Shown piece after piece: positions 42,641-51,845 of a DNA stretch of 64,000 nt. The notes under the pieces are model-generated. The model was not told the origin of the DNA and did not search any database. It saw only the letters and a program-made list of their open reading frames with translations. This DNA is from CAIODY01 sp046051225. GTDB taxonomy: Bacteria > Bacteroidota > Bacteroidia > Chitinophagales > CAIODY01. The translations under genes were made by a program, and so were the position numbers. Position 1 is the first letter of the stretch. Every line of letters begins with the position of its first letter. The DNA lies in assembly GCA_046051225.1 (NCBI GenBank), contig JBJOOR010000006.1:124001-188000 (forward strand). Reading direction: 5' to 3'.

Positions 42641-44563
42641 TTGAAAAAAATAATCCTATTCGTAATTGCTATTAGTTTTTTTTCTGTTTCGAATGCACAG
42701 CGAACATCGTATTTACAATTAAATACAATTGAGTTATTTAAACGCATTGAAGCCGAACCTTTAACCACTAAATATGGCGGCGTAACGGCTGTAAAAGTGG
42801 TGTATTGTATCAATACAAAAGATGTATATTTTTTAGATTCAAAACTTTATCGATTTCATTACGATTTTTGTTTTAAAGAATTAGGCGAATCGGGCAGTTT
42901 ATACGATTTTAATAAAGCCAATTATTCGCCAGGCAGAAACAGGGAATATGTATTTGCTACCGTTAATCGTTATCCATCTCAAAATTTTTATACCTTAGAA
43001 TTTGCTTGTACCGAGGCCATTTGCAGCGATGATATTGCTTGTTATAATGCTGTTGTAAAAAATAGTTTTTGTAAAAATCTTAAATTTTTTGTTGCTACGG
43101 ATAAGCAATTAGCAGCATTTCAAAGTTTACATACCACTACGCCTTATGCCTTGCCTGATGAGGTTTACAAAGGATTAATCTATCAACCTATAATAGAAAA
43201 AGAATGTTTTGGATATTTAAAAAAAGTAGATGTGCAGCAAATTGATAAAACAGTTATTAAAGCCGAAGATATTTTATTAACCAACGGAACGCCTTTTCAA
43301 GTGCCTGTGGTTGCAGGTATTATGACTACCTCTTTTCAAGCACCATTAAGCCATGTTTGTATTTTAGCGCAAAATAGAAAAACACCATTAATGGCTTGCA
43401 AAACCTTATGGAATAATGCTTACATCAATTCATTAGTGGGCAAACCTGTTTATTTAGTTATCAGGCAAGATTCATTTTCTATTTCTTTAACAACAGATGA
43501 AAGAGTTAAAAAATATTTTGCTCAACAAAAAAAGAAATCGTTAAAACCGATTGAGTTAAAAAGAAATTTAACGGTTGACAGTATGGTAGATGCTCGAAAA
43601 CTAAGCTACGCCAGTGTTAATTTTGCAGGTGGCAAAGCTAGTAATATGGGCGAATTATTTAAAACTACTTCAATTGGTGTGATTGATAAAATCAATTTGC
43701 CCGAAAAACCATTTGTAATTCCTTTGTATTTTTATGTACAGCATTTATCAAAAAATAAAATTGATATGATGGTTAATGAATTGTTGCAAGATTCGGTTAC
43801 ACTTGCCAACGATTCAATATTGCGATTGCAATTAAAAAAAATTAGAAAAGCCATTACCAAAGCCAAGCTGGATAGCAGTTTTTTAACCAAACTTACTTTA
43901 CGATTGCAAAAAAATTATACTACTAAAAATTTTCGTTTTCGTTCGTCAACCAATGCCGAAGATATTGATGGATTTAATGGCGCAGGATTATATGATTCGA
44001 AAACAGGAATTGTGGGCGATAGCAACAAATCTATTGAGCATGCTATTAAAGCTGTATGGGCAAGCACTTTTAGCGAAAGAGCATTTAAAGAACGTCGCTA
44101 TTTTAACATGAATCAAAAAAATGTGGCCATGGCTTTATTGGTTCATCCTGCATTTGGCACCGAAAATATAAATGCTGTGGCCATTACAAAAAATTTATAC
44201 CGAAGCGATTATCCTGCTTATGTAGTTAATCTGCAAAAAGGCGAAACACCTGTGGTTGGCTCACCTGATAGTGTAACCTACGAACAAATAATTTTGTATG
44301 ATAAATCGAATGATGAATTAAACAATAATATTGTGATAGAATATTTATCGTATAGCAGCTTAAATAATAATAAACCATTATTGAACAATAAGCAATATGA
44401 AGAATTATACAATACACTTCATGCTATCAAAAAATATTATTTCTATAAAATACCGCAAATAAAAACAGGCGATTATTATGATTTTGCAATGGATGTAGAG
44501 CTAAAATGGATAGGTGCTAACAACAAATTAATTGTAAAACAAGCTAGGGTATATAATCATTAA
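42641..44563 (+). CDS. Exported PEP/pyruvate-binding (dikinase-like) protein
   Basis: A 640-aa protein with a TTG start and a clear signal peptide (KKIILFVIAISFFSVSNAQ). After a beta-rich N-terminal part (about 20-185) comes a phosphohistidine-like domain with PLSHVCILAQ (His238), equivalent to the TSHxAVxAR site of dikinases. A PPDK-type ATP-grasp domain follows (about 320-640) with FRSSTNAEDIDGFNGAGLYD (about 433-452) and KAVWASTFSERAFKERRYF. The order (phosphohistidine before ATP-grasp) is that of glucan water dikinases, not of PEP synthase, and there is no PEP barrel. A kinase outside the cytoplasm is odd, as ATP is scarce there. Function unknown; similar exported proteins occur in other Bacteroidota. 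Confidence 0.75.
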   Translation: MKKIILFVIAISFFSVSNAQRTSYLQLNTIELFKRIEAEPLTTKYGGVTAVKVVYCINTKDVYFLDSKLYRFHYDFCFKELGESGSLYDFNKANYSPGRNREYVFATVNRYPSQNFYTLEFACTEAICSDDIACYNAVVKNSFCKNLKFFVATDKQLAAFQSLHTTTPYALPDEVYKGLIYQPIIEKECFGYLKKVDVQQIDKTVIKAEDILLTNGTPFQVPVVAGIMTTSFQAPLSHVCILAQNRKTPLMACKTLWNNAYINSLVGKPVYLVIRQDSFSISLTTDERVKKYFAQQKKKSLKPIELKRNLTVDSMVDARKLSYASVNFAGGKASNMGELFKTTSIGVIDKINLPEKPFVIPLYFYVQHLSKNKIDMMVNELLQDSVTLANDSILRLQLKKIRKAITKAKLDSSFLTKLTLRLQKNYTTKNFRFRSSTNAEDIDGFNGAGLYDSKTGIVGDSNKSIEHAIKAVWASTFSERAFKERRYFNMNQKNVAMALLVHPAFGTENINAVAITKNLYRSDYPAYVVNLQKGETPVVGSPDSVTYEQIILYDKSNDELNNNIVIEYLSYSSLNNNKPLLNNKQYEELYNTLHAIKKYYFYKIPQIKTGDYYDFAMDVELKWIGANNKLIVKQARVYNH

Positions 44564-44611
44564 TTAATTTTTGAAGCTTAGCATGGCTATACTTTTGACT
44601 TGATGAATTGT

Positions 44612-45307
44612 TTATTTTATAGGTATGTTGATATTAGTGGTTTCATCACACTCGGTCATTTGATATTTTATTACACGATATTCATTGTATCTGCCCAATG
44701 AATTAATACTATGATAAAAATCTTTTCTATTTACCCCCCAACAAAATGTATATACTTTTTTCTCCCATCCATAAAAGTTTACATCTTGGTTTTCAACTAT
44801 AGGCCCTATTACTTGCCCATTATGAAATGTGCCACTAAACTGATGTGCGCCTGCAAACAAAGTATCTTTTTTGGTGTATAATGTATCACCATGTGGAATG
44901 GGCAGTGTATCAAAGTTTAGGGTAAATGTAAAATTAACTTTCTTTTCCCGATATATATCTACTATTTCATCGCTATTAGCTGGTATGCCGCTCATTAATA
45001 AATTAGCATCGGCGGCTGTGCCATCAAATATTGCTAATGGTGTGGTAGCATTATCTAATGTTTTATAGGTATATTCAAATGTACCATCCGAGTTGGTTTT
45101 AAAAGATTTTAACGAACCACCCGAATAATCTACAAATGCTGTGCTGCGTTGCCTAATATCTATCATTATTTTGCCTGCTGGTTCGCCACACGAATTATAA
45201 ATAACACCACTTAATTTGTATTTCTTTTTTTTGCTACAGCCCACCACCAATATGGTTAGAGGCATTAACAAAAGCATTAAATAGATAAAATATTTACTCT
45301 TATTCAT
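44612..45307 (-). CDS. Lipoprotein with a carboxypeptidase-regulatory-like beta domain
   Basis: A 231-aa lipoprotein (signal LLLMPLTILVVGC, lipobox Cys24). Mature residues about 30-110 (YKLSGVIYNSCGEPAGKIMI, then SDGTFEYTYKTL) look like a CarboxypepD_reg or transthyretin-like beta-sandwich. The rest is beta-rich with a late aromatic motif (FYGWEKKVYTFCWGVNRKDF). I do not recognise a specific family. It stands alone with its own promoter box, convergent with the dikinase-like gene. Confidence 0.65.
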   Translation of the reverse strand: MNKSKYFIYLMLLLMPLTILVVGCSKKKKYKLSGVIYNSCGEPAGKIMIDIRQRSTAFVDYSGGSLKSFKTNSDGTFEYTYKTLDNATTPLAIFDGTAADANLLMSGIPANSDEIVDIYREKKVNFTFTLNFDTLPIPHGDTLYTKKDTLFAGAHQFSGTFHNGQVIGPIVENQDVNFYGWEKKVYTFCWGVNRKDFYHSINSLGRYNEYRVIKYQMTECDETTNINIPIK

Positions 45308-45331
45308 GATTATTATTAATTATTAATGATA

Positions 45332-45339
45332 CAAAAATA
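45332..45339 (-). promoter_or_regulatory. Promoter -7 box of the 231-aa lipoprotein gene
   Basis: Minus-strand TATTTTTG, a perfect TAnnTTTG match 24 bp before the ATG. Confidence 0.55.
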
Positions 45340-45529
45340 AAAATTGTTTGTTAGCAAACCGAATAATTAGCGATTATCCTATTATTCTTTTATAAATTTT
45401 ACATACAATAGATTGTATTTGCGTTTCCGTTCCGAACGTTTGAGAAGTGTCTACTTGCATAGCTAAACGAACGGTTTGGTTATTCCAAAAATAGATGTTG
45501 CAAAATTGTGCTAACAAAATTGAAGGGAG

Positions 45530-45955
45530 TTATTTCCAAATTAAGATTATCATTCCTATCAAAATAAATAAAGCACCAGTAATTAGTTTTGCTGTAATTG
45601 GTTCTTTAAGAATAATGAAAGAAAGCAATAGTGTAACTACTATGCTTGCCTTATCGATAGATGCTACATAAGATACTTGCCCTTCTTTCATTGCCCTGTA
45701 ATAAAAAATCCAAGATAGCGAAGTGGTAATGCCCGAAATAATAAGAAAAATTAAATTGCTTTTGGGTGCTTGTTTTAGTTGTTGAAAAGCATTTGTAAAC
45801 AAAAAAGCATTGGCTGTGATGATGCTAAAAACCACAATCGTTCGAATGCTTAAAGCCACATCGCTACTTAAATTTTTCATGCCAAATTTAGCAATAACCG
45901 AGGTTAGCCCTGCAAACAGCATTGATATGATAGCGTAAATTTTCCATTTTTCCAT
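45530..45955 (-). CDS. Half-size EamA/DMT transporter (141 aa)
   Basis: An inner-membrane protein of 141 aa with about five spans and one EamA domain: SMLFAGLTSVIAKFGMKNLS, SWIFYYRAMKEGQVSYVASI and ILKEPITAKLITGALFILIG. Full EamA carriers have two such domains; single-domain members are thought to pair up like SMR proteins. It is the last gene of the metal-locus run, 9 bp downstream of the TonB-dependent receptor, so it may share its substrate. What it carries is unknown. Confidence 0.82.
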   Translation of the reverse strand: MEKWKIYAIISMLFAGLTSVIAKFGMKNLSSDVALSIRTIVVFSIITANAFLFTNAFQQLKQAPKSNLIFLIISGITTSLSWIFYYRAMKEGQVSYVASIDKASIVVTLLLSFIILKEPITAKLITGALFILIGMIILIWK

Positions 45956-45964
45956 TCGGCAAAG

Positions 45965-48139
45965 TTATAATTTTACTCGTAAAGATAAGTTAGCAATAAT
46001 ACCATTAAGTGGTGCATAGATAGGCTTAAAAGTGGGGTTGGTATAGGGTGGCAACACTACTTGCTCCCAACGGGTTTGGCGTTGGTCGGCAAAATTTTCG
46101 ATGTTTAATAATAAAGTAGCGCTCTTAAATTTATAAGCTATCATACATGCAAAATGCCAATAGCCCCTGCCATATTGATTGTTGCCAATATATTGCTTGC
46201 CCGTATGAAAAGCCTCTAATCCCACATTCCATTTCTCTAATTCATAAAAAGCATCCATAATTACTTTGTGCTTGGCAACAAATAAAGCTTGCTGATTGCC
46301 CATGGCATAAGTTTTAATAGCATCGGTATAGGTATAGCCTGTGTGCAATGTTAAACCTTTATATACGATTCGGATATTAGTTTCAGTGCCCTGTGTTTGC
46401 AATGGCTTGGTAGCATTTATAAAATAATAAACGCCTTGTAGCAGGCTATCATTTTGCGGAATGAGTGATGAATTAATTTGAGTAAAAAAGAAAGCTTGAT
46501 TAAAATTGATTGAACCTTGCTTAAAGTACCGTTTGTAATTCACATCGCCATTAATGCCAATCGAATTTTCGGCAATAGTAGTAGCTGAAAGTGGGCGAAC
46601 ATTGTGCAATGCATTTTCTTCATATCCTGTTGAAAAAATGGTAGGTGCTTTATAGCCAAAGCCAGTGCCCAATCGGGCTGTAAGATTGGGTTTAAATTTG
46701 TACATAAAAGATGCTCGAGGAAGAAAAAACAATTTATACTTATTCTGATAATCGGTTCGAGTGCCCAATTGCAAAATAGCTTTGGGGGTAATGCTCCAAT
46801 CATCTTGCGCAAAAAAACCAATGGTATAATAATTATAGTTTCGGGCAATGGTGCTTGTATTTAGTTTTTGATTTTCGGCAAATTGGTCGGTAATACAATT
46901 GCTTCCAAAAACAATTTTATTTTTTTGAAGATTGATAAAATAAGAAAGCTCGGTGTAAGAATAAGTTTGAATGCCGCCAAAGCCAAATTTACCTGTATTA
47001 GTAGTGCGGTTAAAATAACTTAATCCGTTTTTAACCGTAAATTGATTATGATTATTAAATGTTTTTTCAAATTTAAATTGCGAATAAAATCGTTGACTTG
47101 TGTTTTTGTCGAAATAGCTGTGTAGGCTGTCGTGGATGGATTTAATGGCAATAATATCGCCTCCAATTCGATTATCGAAAGTGGCATTGAGCAATAAACT
47201 TGCTGTTGTTTTTTTAGAAGGATAAAAAAATAATTTGGGCGAAATAGTGGTGGTGTTTGTTTTAGGAATATCAGTAAAATTATCACCATTCACATCAATA
47301 GGTTGCTGAAAATTTTGAGTAGCTAAAAATGCGATACCAAATTTTTTATTCCGCTTCGAATAATAAGCATCAATATCAGTTCCCAATTTTTGAGTTTGAT
47401 TGAGGATAACAGAAAAATCTTTTTTAAAAGTGGTCGATTTCGAAACCAAATTCATTACACCTGCAATGGCATCGCCACCATATAAAGCAGATGCAGCGCC
47501 TTTAATAATTTCTATTTGTTTTAAATCGAGCGGCGCAATTTGCATAATGTTGAAGCCCGATGAATAGCCGCTGAACATAGGGAAACCATCTTTTACAATT
47601 TGTGTATATTGCCCATCAAGCCCATAAATACGTGCATTTACATTGCCCGAAGTGGCTGATGTAATTTGCTGTTGAACGCCCGATGCTTCGGTAAGCAACA
47701 TAGATACATTGGTAGGATTGATGCCCGTCATTTCCTCAATTTCATCCAATGCAATTACTTCCATTTTAACAGGTACATTTTCGATTCTACTATTGGTTCG
47801 GGTAGATGCAATAACAATGGTTTCTATTTCCGTATTTTCTTTTTTTAAATAGATTTCAATAATTTGATGATTATAATTAGATGCCGAAATAGCCAAAGTT
47901 GTTTTTTCATATCCAATAAATGAACATTCAATTTTAAATGTGTCGGTTGGTACATTAGTAATAATAACTATGCCGCTTGTATCCGTTACAGCACCTTGCT
48001 TGGTGCTTTGTATATAGGCAGTAGCCCCCATTAATGGCTGGTTGGTTTCAGCATCTTTAATGATAGCCTTAAAAGTGTTTTGCGAAAAGGTATTGATGGA
48101 AATGAATATTGCCACAACCGACAAAAATAATTTTTGCAT
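45965..48139 (-). CDS. TonB-dependent outer-membrane receptor
   Basis: A 724-aa outer-membrane protein: signal peptide (to about residue 19), CarboxypepD_reg-like domain (FKAIIKDAETNQPLMGATAY onward, about 22-100), plug domain (about 115-225: VPVKMEVIALDEIEEMTGIN, IKGAASALYGGDAIAGVMNL) and a 22-strand barrel ending in NLSLRVKL with the expected C-terminal hydrophobic/basic pattern. A size of about 720 aa with no SusD partner points to metal chelate, vitamin or siderophore uptake rather than glycans. Position in a run of copper-linked genes suggests a metal substrate. Confidence 0.9.
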   Translation of the reverse strand: MQKLFLSVVAIFISINTFSQNTFKAIIKDAETNQPLMGATAYIQSTKQGAVTDTSGIVIITNVPTDTFKIECSFIGYEKTTLAISASNYNHQIIEIYLKKENTEIETIVIASTRTNSRIENVPVKMEVIALDEIEEMTGINPTNVSMLLTEASGVQQQITSATSGNVNARIYGLDGQYTQIVKDGFPMFSGYSSGFNIMQIAPLDLKQIEIIKGAASALYGGDAIAGVMNLVSKSTTFKKDFSVILNQTQKLGTDIDAYYSKRNKKFGIAFLATQNFQQPIDVNGDNFTDIPKTNTTTISPKLFFYPSKKTTASLLLNATFDNRIGGDIIAIKSIHDSLHSYFDKNTSQRFYSQFKFEKTFNNHNQFTVKNGLSYFNRTTNTGKFGFGGIQTYSYTELSYFINLQKNKIVFGSNCITDQFAENQKLNTSTIARNYNYYTIGFFAQDDWSITPKAILQLGTRTDYQNKYKLFFLPRASFMYKFKPNLTARLGTGFGYKAPTIFSTGYEENALHNVRPLSATTIAENSIGINGDVNYKRYFKQGSINFNQAFFFTQINSSLIPQNDSLLQGVYYFINATKPLQTQGTETNIRIVYKGLTLHTGYTYTDAIKTYAMGNQQALFVAKHKVIMDAFYELEKWNVGLEAFHTGKQYIGNNQYGRGYWHFACMIAYKFKSATLLLNIENFADQRQTRWEQVVLPPYTNPTFKPIYAPLNGIIANLSLRVKL

Positions 48140-48259
48140 AATAATGTTGTTAATCGTTAAAAGTTTCCCGATAGCTTTCTCGGGGATGTTAATTGTAAAA
48201 AAAAGCAGCAGTTATCAGTAAAACACTTGTTGCATTTACTCATAGCTAATTACCAATAA

Positions 48260-48577
48260 CTAACAATTTATTTTTGGCGGTTGCCAAATAGTAGTGATGA
48301 AATCTTTACAGAAAAATGATGTAAATACAGCAGCAACTTTCTCGAAGTTACAATAAAATGTGTTGCTAAATGCAAATGGTAACGAGATAATAAAGCCTAC
48401 ACAACTACAACAACTACAACTGCAAAATGGCGAACAGGGTTGCTCTTCGTGCTGTTGTGAACTACTTTGTGAAGCGTTTGTAATGAATGAATCATTGCTG
48501 CAATCATCCGTATCGTTGCAAGGCATTATTGCCATAGCAAAAACATACAGCGATAAAAAGATGCACCAAAATTTCAT
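48260..48577 (-). CDS. Cys-rich small membrane/secreted protein, DUF6660 type
   Basis: A 105-aa protein with a hydrophobic N-terminal signal (KFWCIFLSLYVFAMAIMPC), a DDCSND segment, a glutamine/serine linker and a dense cysteine cluster CSPFCSCSCCSC (about 47-60), then a second hydrophobic stretch. The layout matches DUF6660 proteins, which in Bacteroidota lie next to TonB receptors and copper efflux or HMBD genes. The cysteines are likely metal ligands. It sits between the HMBD lipoprotein and the receptor gene. Family call from memory of the pattern, not from a search. Confidence 0.7.
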   Translation of the reverse strand: MKFWCIFLSLYVFAMAIMPCNDTDDCSNDSFITNASQSSSQQHEEQPCSPFCSCSCCSCVGFIISLPFAFSNTFYCNFEKVAAVFTSFFCKDFITTIWQPPKINC

Positions 48578-48604
48578 AGTGTAAATGTACTTTGTAAATT
48601 AGAA

Positions 48605-48808
48605 TTATTTTATTTTTTCTAATTCCATTCCACACTTGGGGCATTCGCCTGCGGTGGTGTAGGAGGTATCGTGTTGGTCTTTCATGGGGCATTGATATTG
48701 GATGGAGTTGTTGCTAGTTGCCACTTTTAAATTTTTATTTTCTTCGGTGTTGTTGCAAGCCATCAAGCTAATAGCTGCCATTGCCAAAATGATAATTGTT
48801 TTTGTCAT
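48605..48808 (-). CDS. Heavy-metal-binding-domain lipoprotein (67 aa)
   Basis: A 67-aa lipoprotein (signal IIILAMAAISLMAC, lipobox Cys18) consisting mostly of one HMBD: YQCPMKDQHD and AGECPKCGMEL. The same small domain is found at the ends of copper/silver efflux proteins (CusB, CopA types) and as free lipoproteins. It likely binds Cu or a similar ion in the periplasm. Its start overlaps the multicopper oxidase stop by ATGA, so its translation is coupled to the oxidase. Confidence 0.85.
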   Translation of the reverse strand: MTKTIIILAMAAISLMACNNTEENKNLKVATSNNSIQYQCPMKDQHDTSYTTAGECPKCGMELEKIK

Positions 48809-50532
48809 TGTTTGATGAATTTGGTTGTTGTGATGTAACCTTTATTGTCGGTGGCTTTGATGAAGTAGATGCCGCTTGATAGATTTGATGAGTTAATTAT
48901 TTGTTGATTGGTTGATTTGTCAATTTGTTGCTCAATTATTTTTCTACCAAAAATATCGAAGATTTGAAGTGTTGCATTTGCTGATAACTGATTACTACAT
49001 ACCGATAACTGTTTTGTGCAAGGATTTGGGAAAATATTGATTGCTTGATTGATTTGTAAATTATTGATGCCGTTGTTAGTGGTGTCAAGTACCAAAAATT
49101 GTCCCATCATGCCATCATCTTCGTGATGCAACAAATGGCAGTGATACATGTAAGGCATGGTATTATCAGCAAAGTCGAGCCATTGTGTTACAAATTTTAC
49201 ACTGTCATTTGGCATTACTAATACCACATCTTTTAAGCCCCGTTCGGTTGGTGGTGTGGGCAAGCCGCTTTTTTCGAGTACATTAAAATACATGCCATGA
49301 ATATGAAAAGGATGGGCAACTAATGTTTTGTTGATGAGGGTGTAGGTTTCTACATCATTCAAATAAGTGATGAAATTGATGGTATCCATGTTGTATGTTT
49401 TTCGATTGATACCAAAACTTCCTTCGGCTCGGTTGGGTGGTATGGATGCTAAAATGGTGAGTGTATCAAAAATCATTTTGCGATTGCGAACTGCTAATGA
49501 TGGATTGAAAGTTTGAAACGGCAAAAGCGTAGAAGGCATGCTGTGCAAAGCTCCCGTGGTAGCTGCCACCACATTTATTTTCATTAAATTGAAATCAACA
49601 CCGTTTAAGAAATTGAAATTGTAGTAAGGAATAGTGTCGGGCGAAATGCCAACGGCGGCTGCGCCATAAATTCCATTTGGCAATTGTGAAGCGTAACTTT
49701 TTAGATAAATTGTTTGCCCAATCATGGAAGAAAAATCAACTAAAATTTCTGCTCTTTCGCCTGGGCTTAATCTTAATCGAGTTAAAGAAACTGTTGAATC
49801 TAACAAGCCACCATCTGTTGCAATTTGTTTGAAAATTTGATTATTGGAAAAGCCAAAATAAAAAGTTCGCATACTACTTCCATTCAACAAACGAAAACGC
49901 AAAACTTGTGCAGGGGCATTGTAATAAGGGTTTAGCGTACCATTGATAAAAATGGCAGTATCTGTAGTGGTTGAAAAAGTGAAGTGTTTTAGCACATCAA
50001 TTTCTTTGGTTTGCACAATTAAAGGAATATCATCAGTGCCGTAAGTGTGTGGAATATTTAATGCTAATTCGGCTGCATCATGGACTATGAACATGCCTGC
50101 TAAACCCATCGAAACTTGAGGGTCAGTATGCCCTGCACCGTGTGGATGATACCAAAATGTGCCTGCATTATTTTTTATGGTAAATGATGGATTCCAATTT
50201 CCACCAGCTGCAATAACTTCGTGTGTGCCGCCATCCATCATGGCTGGTACATGCAAACCATGCCAATGCAAAGTGGTTGTTTCAGTTAATGCGTTGTGAA
50301 TATTGAAAGAAAGATTATCGCCTTTGTTGACAATAATAGTTGGGGCTAAAAAATTTTGATTGATGCCATAAGTGATGGTAGAATAGCCACTGTAAAAGGT
50401 TTGAGTACCACTTTGAATGTTTAAATTAAACGTAGTGCCAGTGAGGCTTGGCGGAATTTGTAAAGCATTTTGAGCAATAGAAATTTTTGCTGCGAATACA
50501 AAAAATAAAATGATTGGAACTATTTTTTTCAT
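48805..50532 (-). CDS. Multicopper oxidase with T9SS sorting domain
   Basis: A 575-aa secreted oxidase with three cupredoxin domains. Signal peptide to about residue 20. Copper-ligand motifs: HWHGLH (89-94), WYHPHGAGH (127-135), HPFHIHG (about 415) and the type 1 site YHCHLLHHEDDGMMG near 465-480 with a C-terminal Met ligand. All four motifs are complete. Relatives include CueO-, bilirubin oxidase- and spore coat-type enzymes, oxidising Cu(I), Fe(II), Mn(II) or phenols with O2. The extra 85 residues (INIFPNPC to the end) are a type A sorting domain, placing it at or outside the cell surface. Gene neighbours favour a metal, probably copper, role. Confidence 0.92.
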   Translation of the reverse strand: MKKIVPIILFFVFAAKISIAQNALQIPPSLTGTTFNLNIQSGTQTFYSGYSTITYGINQNFLAPTIIVNKGDNLSFNIHNALTETTTLHWHGLHVPAMMDGGTHEVIAAGGNWNPSFTIKNNAGTFWYHPHGAGHTDPQVSMGLAGMFIVHDAAELALNIPHTYGTDDIPLIVQTKEIDVLKHFTFSTTTDTAIFINGTLNPYYNAPAQVLRFRLLNGSSMRTFYFGFSNNQIFKQIATDGGLLDSTVSLTRLRLSPGERAEILVDFSSMIGQTIYLKSYASQLPNGIYGAAAVGISPDTIPYYNFNFLNGVDFNLMKINVVAATTGALHSMPSTLLPFQTFNPSLAVRNRKMIFDTLTILASIPPNRAEGSFGINRKTYNMDTINFITYLNDVETYTLINKTLVAHPFHIHGMYFNVLEKSGLPTPPTERGLKDVVLVMPNDSVKFVTQWLDFADNTMPYMYHCHLLHHEDDGMMGQFLVLDTTNNGINNLQINQAINIFPNPCTKQLSVCSNQLSANATLQIFDIFGRKIIEQQIDKSTNQQIINSSNLSSGIYFIKATDNKGYITTTKFIKQ

Positions 50533-50543
50533 GGCAAACTATT

Positions 50544-51158
50544 TCAATTAGTGGTTCGTTTGAAAGAGCAAAACAAGAAATTTTGTGCGGTATCAAATGG
50601 TGTAATATGGTCTTCGGTTACACACTTTATTTTTTCAAAACCATCTTGCAATTGCTGCTGCAATTCATCTTCGGTGTATTGATGCACATCCAGCATCGAA
50701 CATTTTTTTGGTCCGCTATCGCTAAAAGTTCCAATTGCCATAAAACCTTTAATCGCTTTTTTTGCTATCGTAAGATAAGTTTCTATTTCTGTTGAAGTGG
50801 TTAAGAAATGAAAAGTCGCTCTGTCGTGCCAACAGTCGTAAGTGGCTGTGGGCTTAAATTCTGTAACATCGCTTACAATCCAATTTACTTTTTGTGCTTT
50901 GTTGCCTAACCTTTGTTTAGCTCTTTCGATGGCATGGGCTGAAATATCCAGAACTGAAATATTTTCAAAACCTTCTTCTAAAAGGTAATCCACCAATTTG
51001 CTATCACCGCCGCCAATGTCAATGATTGCGGCAGTTTTTGGCAAATTAAAACTGTGTACAAAATTTAATGAAGTTGTTGGAATTTCTTGAGTCCAACTTA
51101 CTTCGTTGGGTTGTTTAGTAGCGTAAACTTTTTCCCAATGTTCTTTTTTAGAATTCAT
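50544..51158 (-). CDS. Class I SAM-dependent methyltransferase
   Basis: A 204-aa cytoplasmic methyltransferase with motif I IIDIGGGDSKLVDYLLEEG (45-63) and an acidic loop after strand two (ISVLDIS). The opening KKEHWEKVYATKQPNEVSWTQ is typical of the TPMT/TehB-like group, whose members methylate thiols, tellurite, selenite or small molecules. It overlaps the preceding T9SS gene by ATGA and lies 11 bp before the multicopper oxidase, so it belongs to the metal operon. Detoxification by methylation is a plausible but unproven role. Confidence 0.82.
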   Translation of the reverse strand: MNSKKEHWEKVYATKQPNEVSWTQEIPTTSLNFVHSFNLPKTAAIIDIGGGDSKLVDYLLEEGFENISVLDISAHAIERAKQRLGNKAQKVNWIVSDVTEFKPTATYDCWHDRATFHFLTTSTEIETYLTIAKKAIKGFMAIGTFSDSGPKKCSMLDVHQYTEDELQQQLQDGFEKIKCVTEDHITPFDTAQNFLFCSFKRTTN

Positions 51159-51841
51159 GGATTTACAATTATTTTTTTAGTAAATGAATTTTGTTTGGTG
51201 TTGAATTGAACAAAATAAATATGTGAAGAAGATGATGGAATTTGAATTTCCATGGCTGATTTTATTTTTTCAGTTTGATAAATTTCTTTTCCACTTTCAT
51301 CAAATATATGAATGTTAGAAATTGCTTCATCTACATTTCGCAACATTACTTTTTGTGGAGCAGTAGTAATGATAAGGCTTTGAGCTACTGTGTTAATAAT
51401 GCCTGTGGTAGTGCAATTAAAAATCCAAGTGAGTGTATCAATAATAAGTGGTGAATTTTTTTCGTAAAAAGTGTAGCGAATAATTGCTGTGCCTGTGTTG
51501 ATATATGGTGTGCAATGTACTGCCATTACGCAATCATCGGAGGGGATTACTTTGTCGGTAATGCCGCTATCACGAAGGGTTGTGTAGCAATGTTGGTAAT
51601 CGCAAATACCAGCATCCCAATTGGTAGGCATGGTAACAGATAGTTTCTTCCAATGAAAAACAAGCGTATCGTTTTGTGTATGTTTAAGATTAAAGTTTCG
51701 GGTAACGGTGCTTGTAAGCACTGTGTTGCCTATAGCGGCGGTGTCATTGGGATAAATGCTATAGTGCTGTGCAAATAAAGTGTTGTTAGTCGCAAAGAAA
51801 ATTACGACTAACAACAACAAATATTTTTTAGTGAATAGCAT
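51155..51841 (-). CDS. T9SS-exported protein of unknown function in the metal operon
   Basis: About 228 aa from the ATG at 51841; the in-frame codon at 51856 is TTG and overlaps the upstream gene. Signal peptide LLLLVVIFFATNNTLFAQ, then a beta-sandwich-like domain (about 25-140) with a paired-cysteine segment WDAGICDYQHCYTTL and a later DDCVMAVHC, and a type A sorting domain (about 150-228, ending FTKKIIVNP). The Cys pairs could form disulfides or hold metal. Only 4 bp separate it from the thioredoxin-like gene and it overlaps the methyltransferase by ATGA. No family recognised. Confidence 0.72.
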   Translation of the reverse strand: MLFTKKYLLLLVVIFFATNNTLFAQHYSIYPNDTAAIGNTVLTSTVTRNFNLKHTQNDTLVFHWKKLSVTMPTNWDAGICDYQHCYTTLRDSGITDKVIPSDDCVMAVHCTPYINTGTAIIRYTFYEKNSPLIIDTLTWIFNCTTTGIINTVAQSLIITTAPQKVMLRNVDEAISNIHIFDESGKEIYQTEKIKSAMEIQIPSSSSHIYFVQFNTKQNSFTKKIIVNP

Positions 51842-51845
51842 TGTA

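Noticed and set aside
48167..48186. Short inverted repeat CCCGA / TCGGG upstream of the TonB receptor
   Set aside because: Five-base arms without a T-run; too weak to call a terminator or operator.
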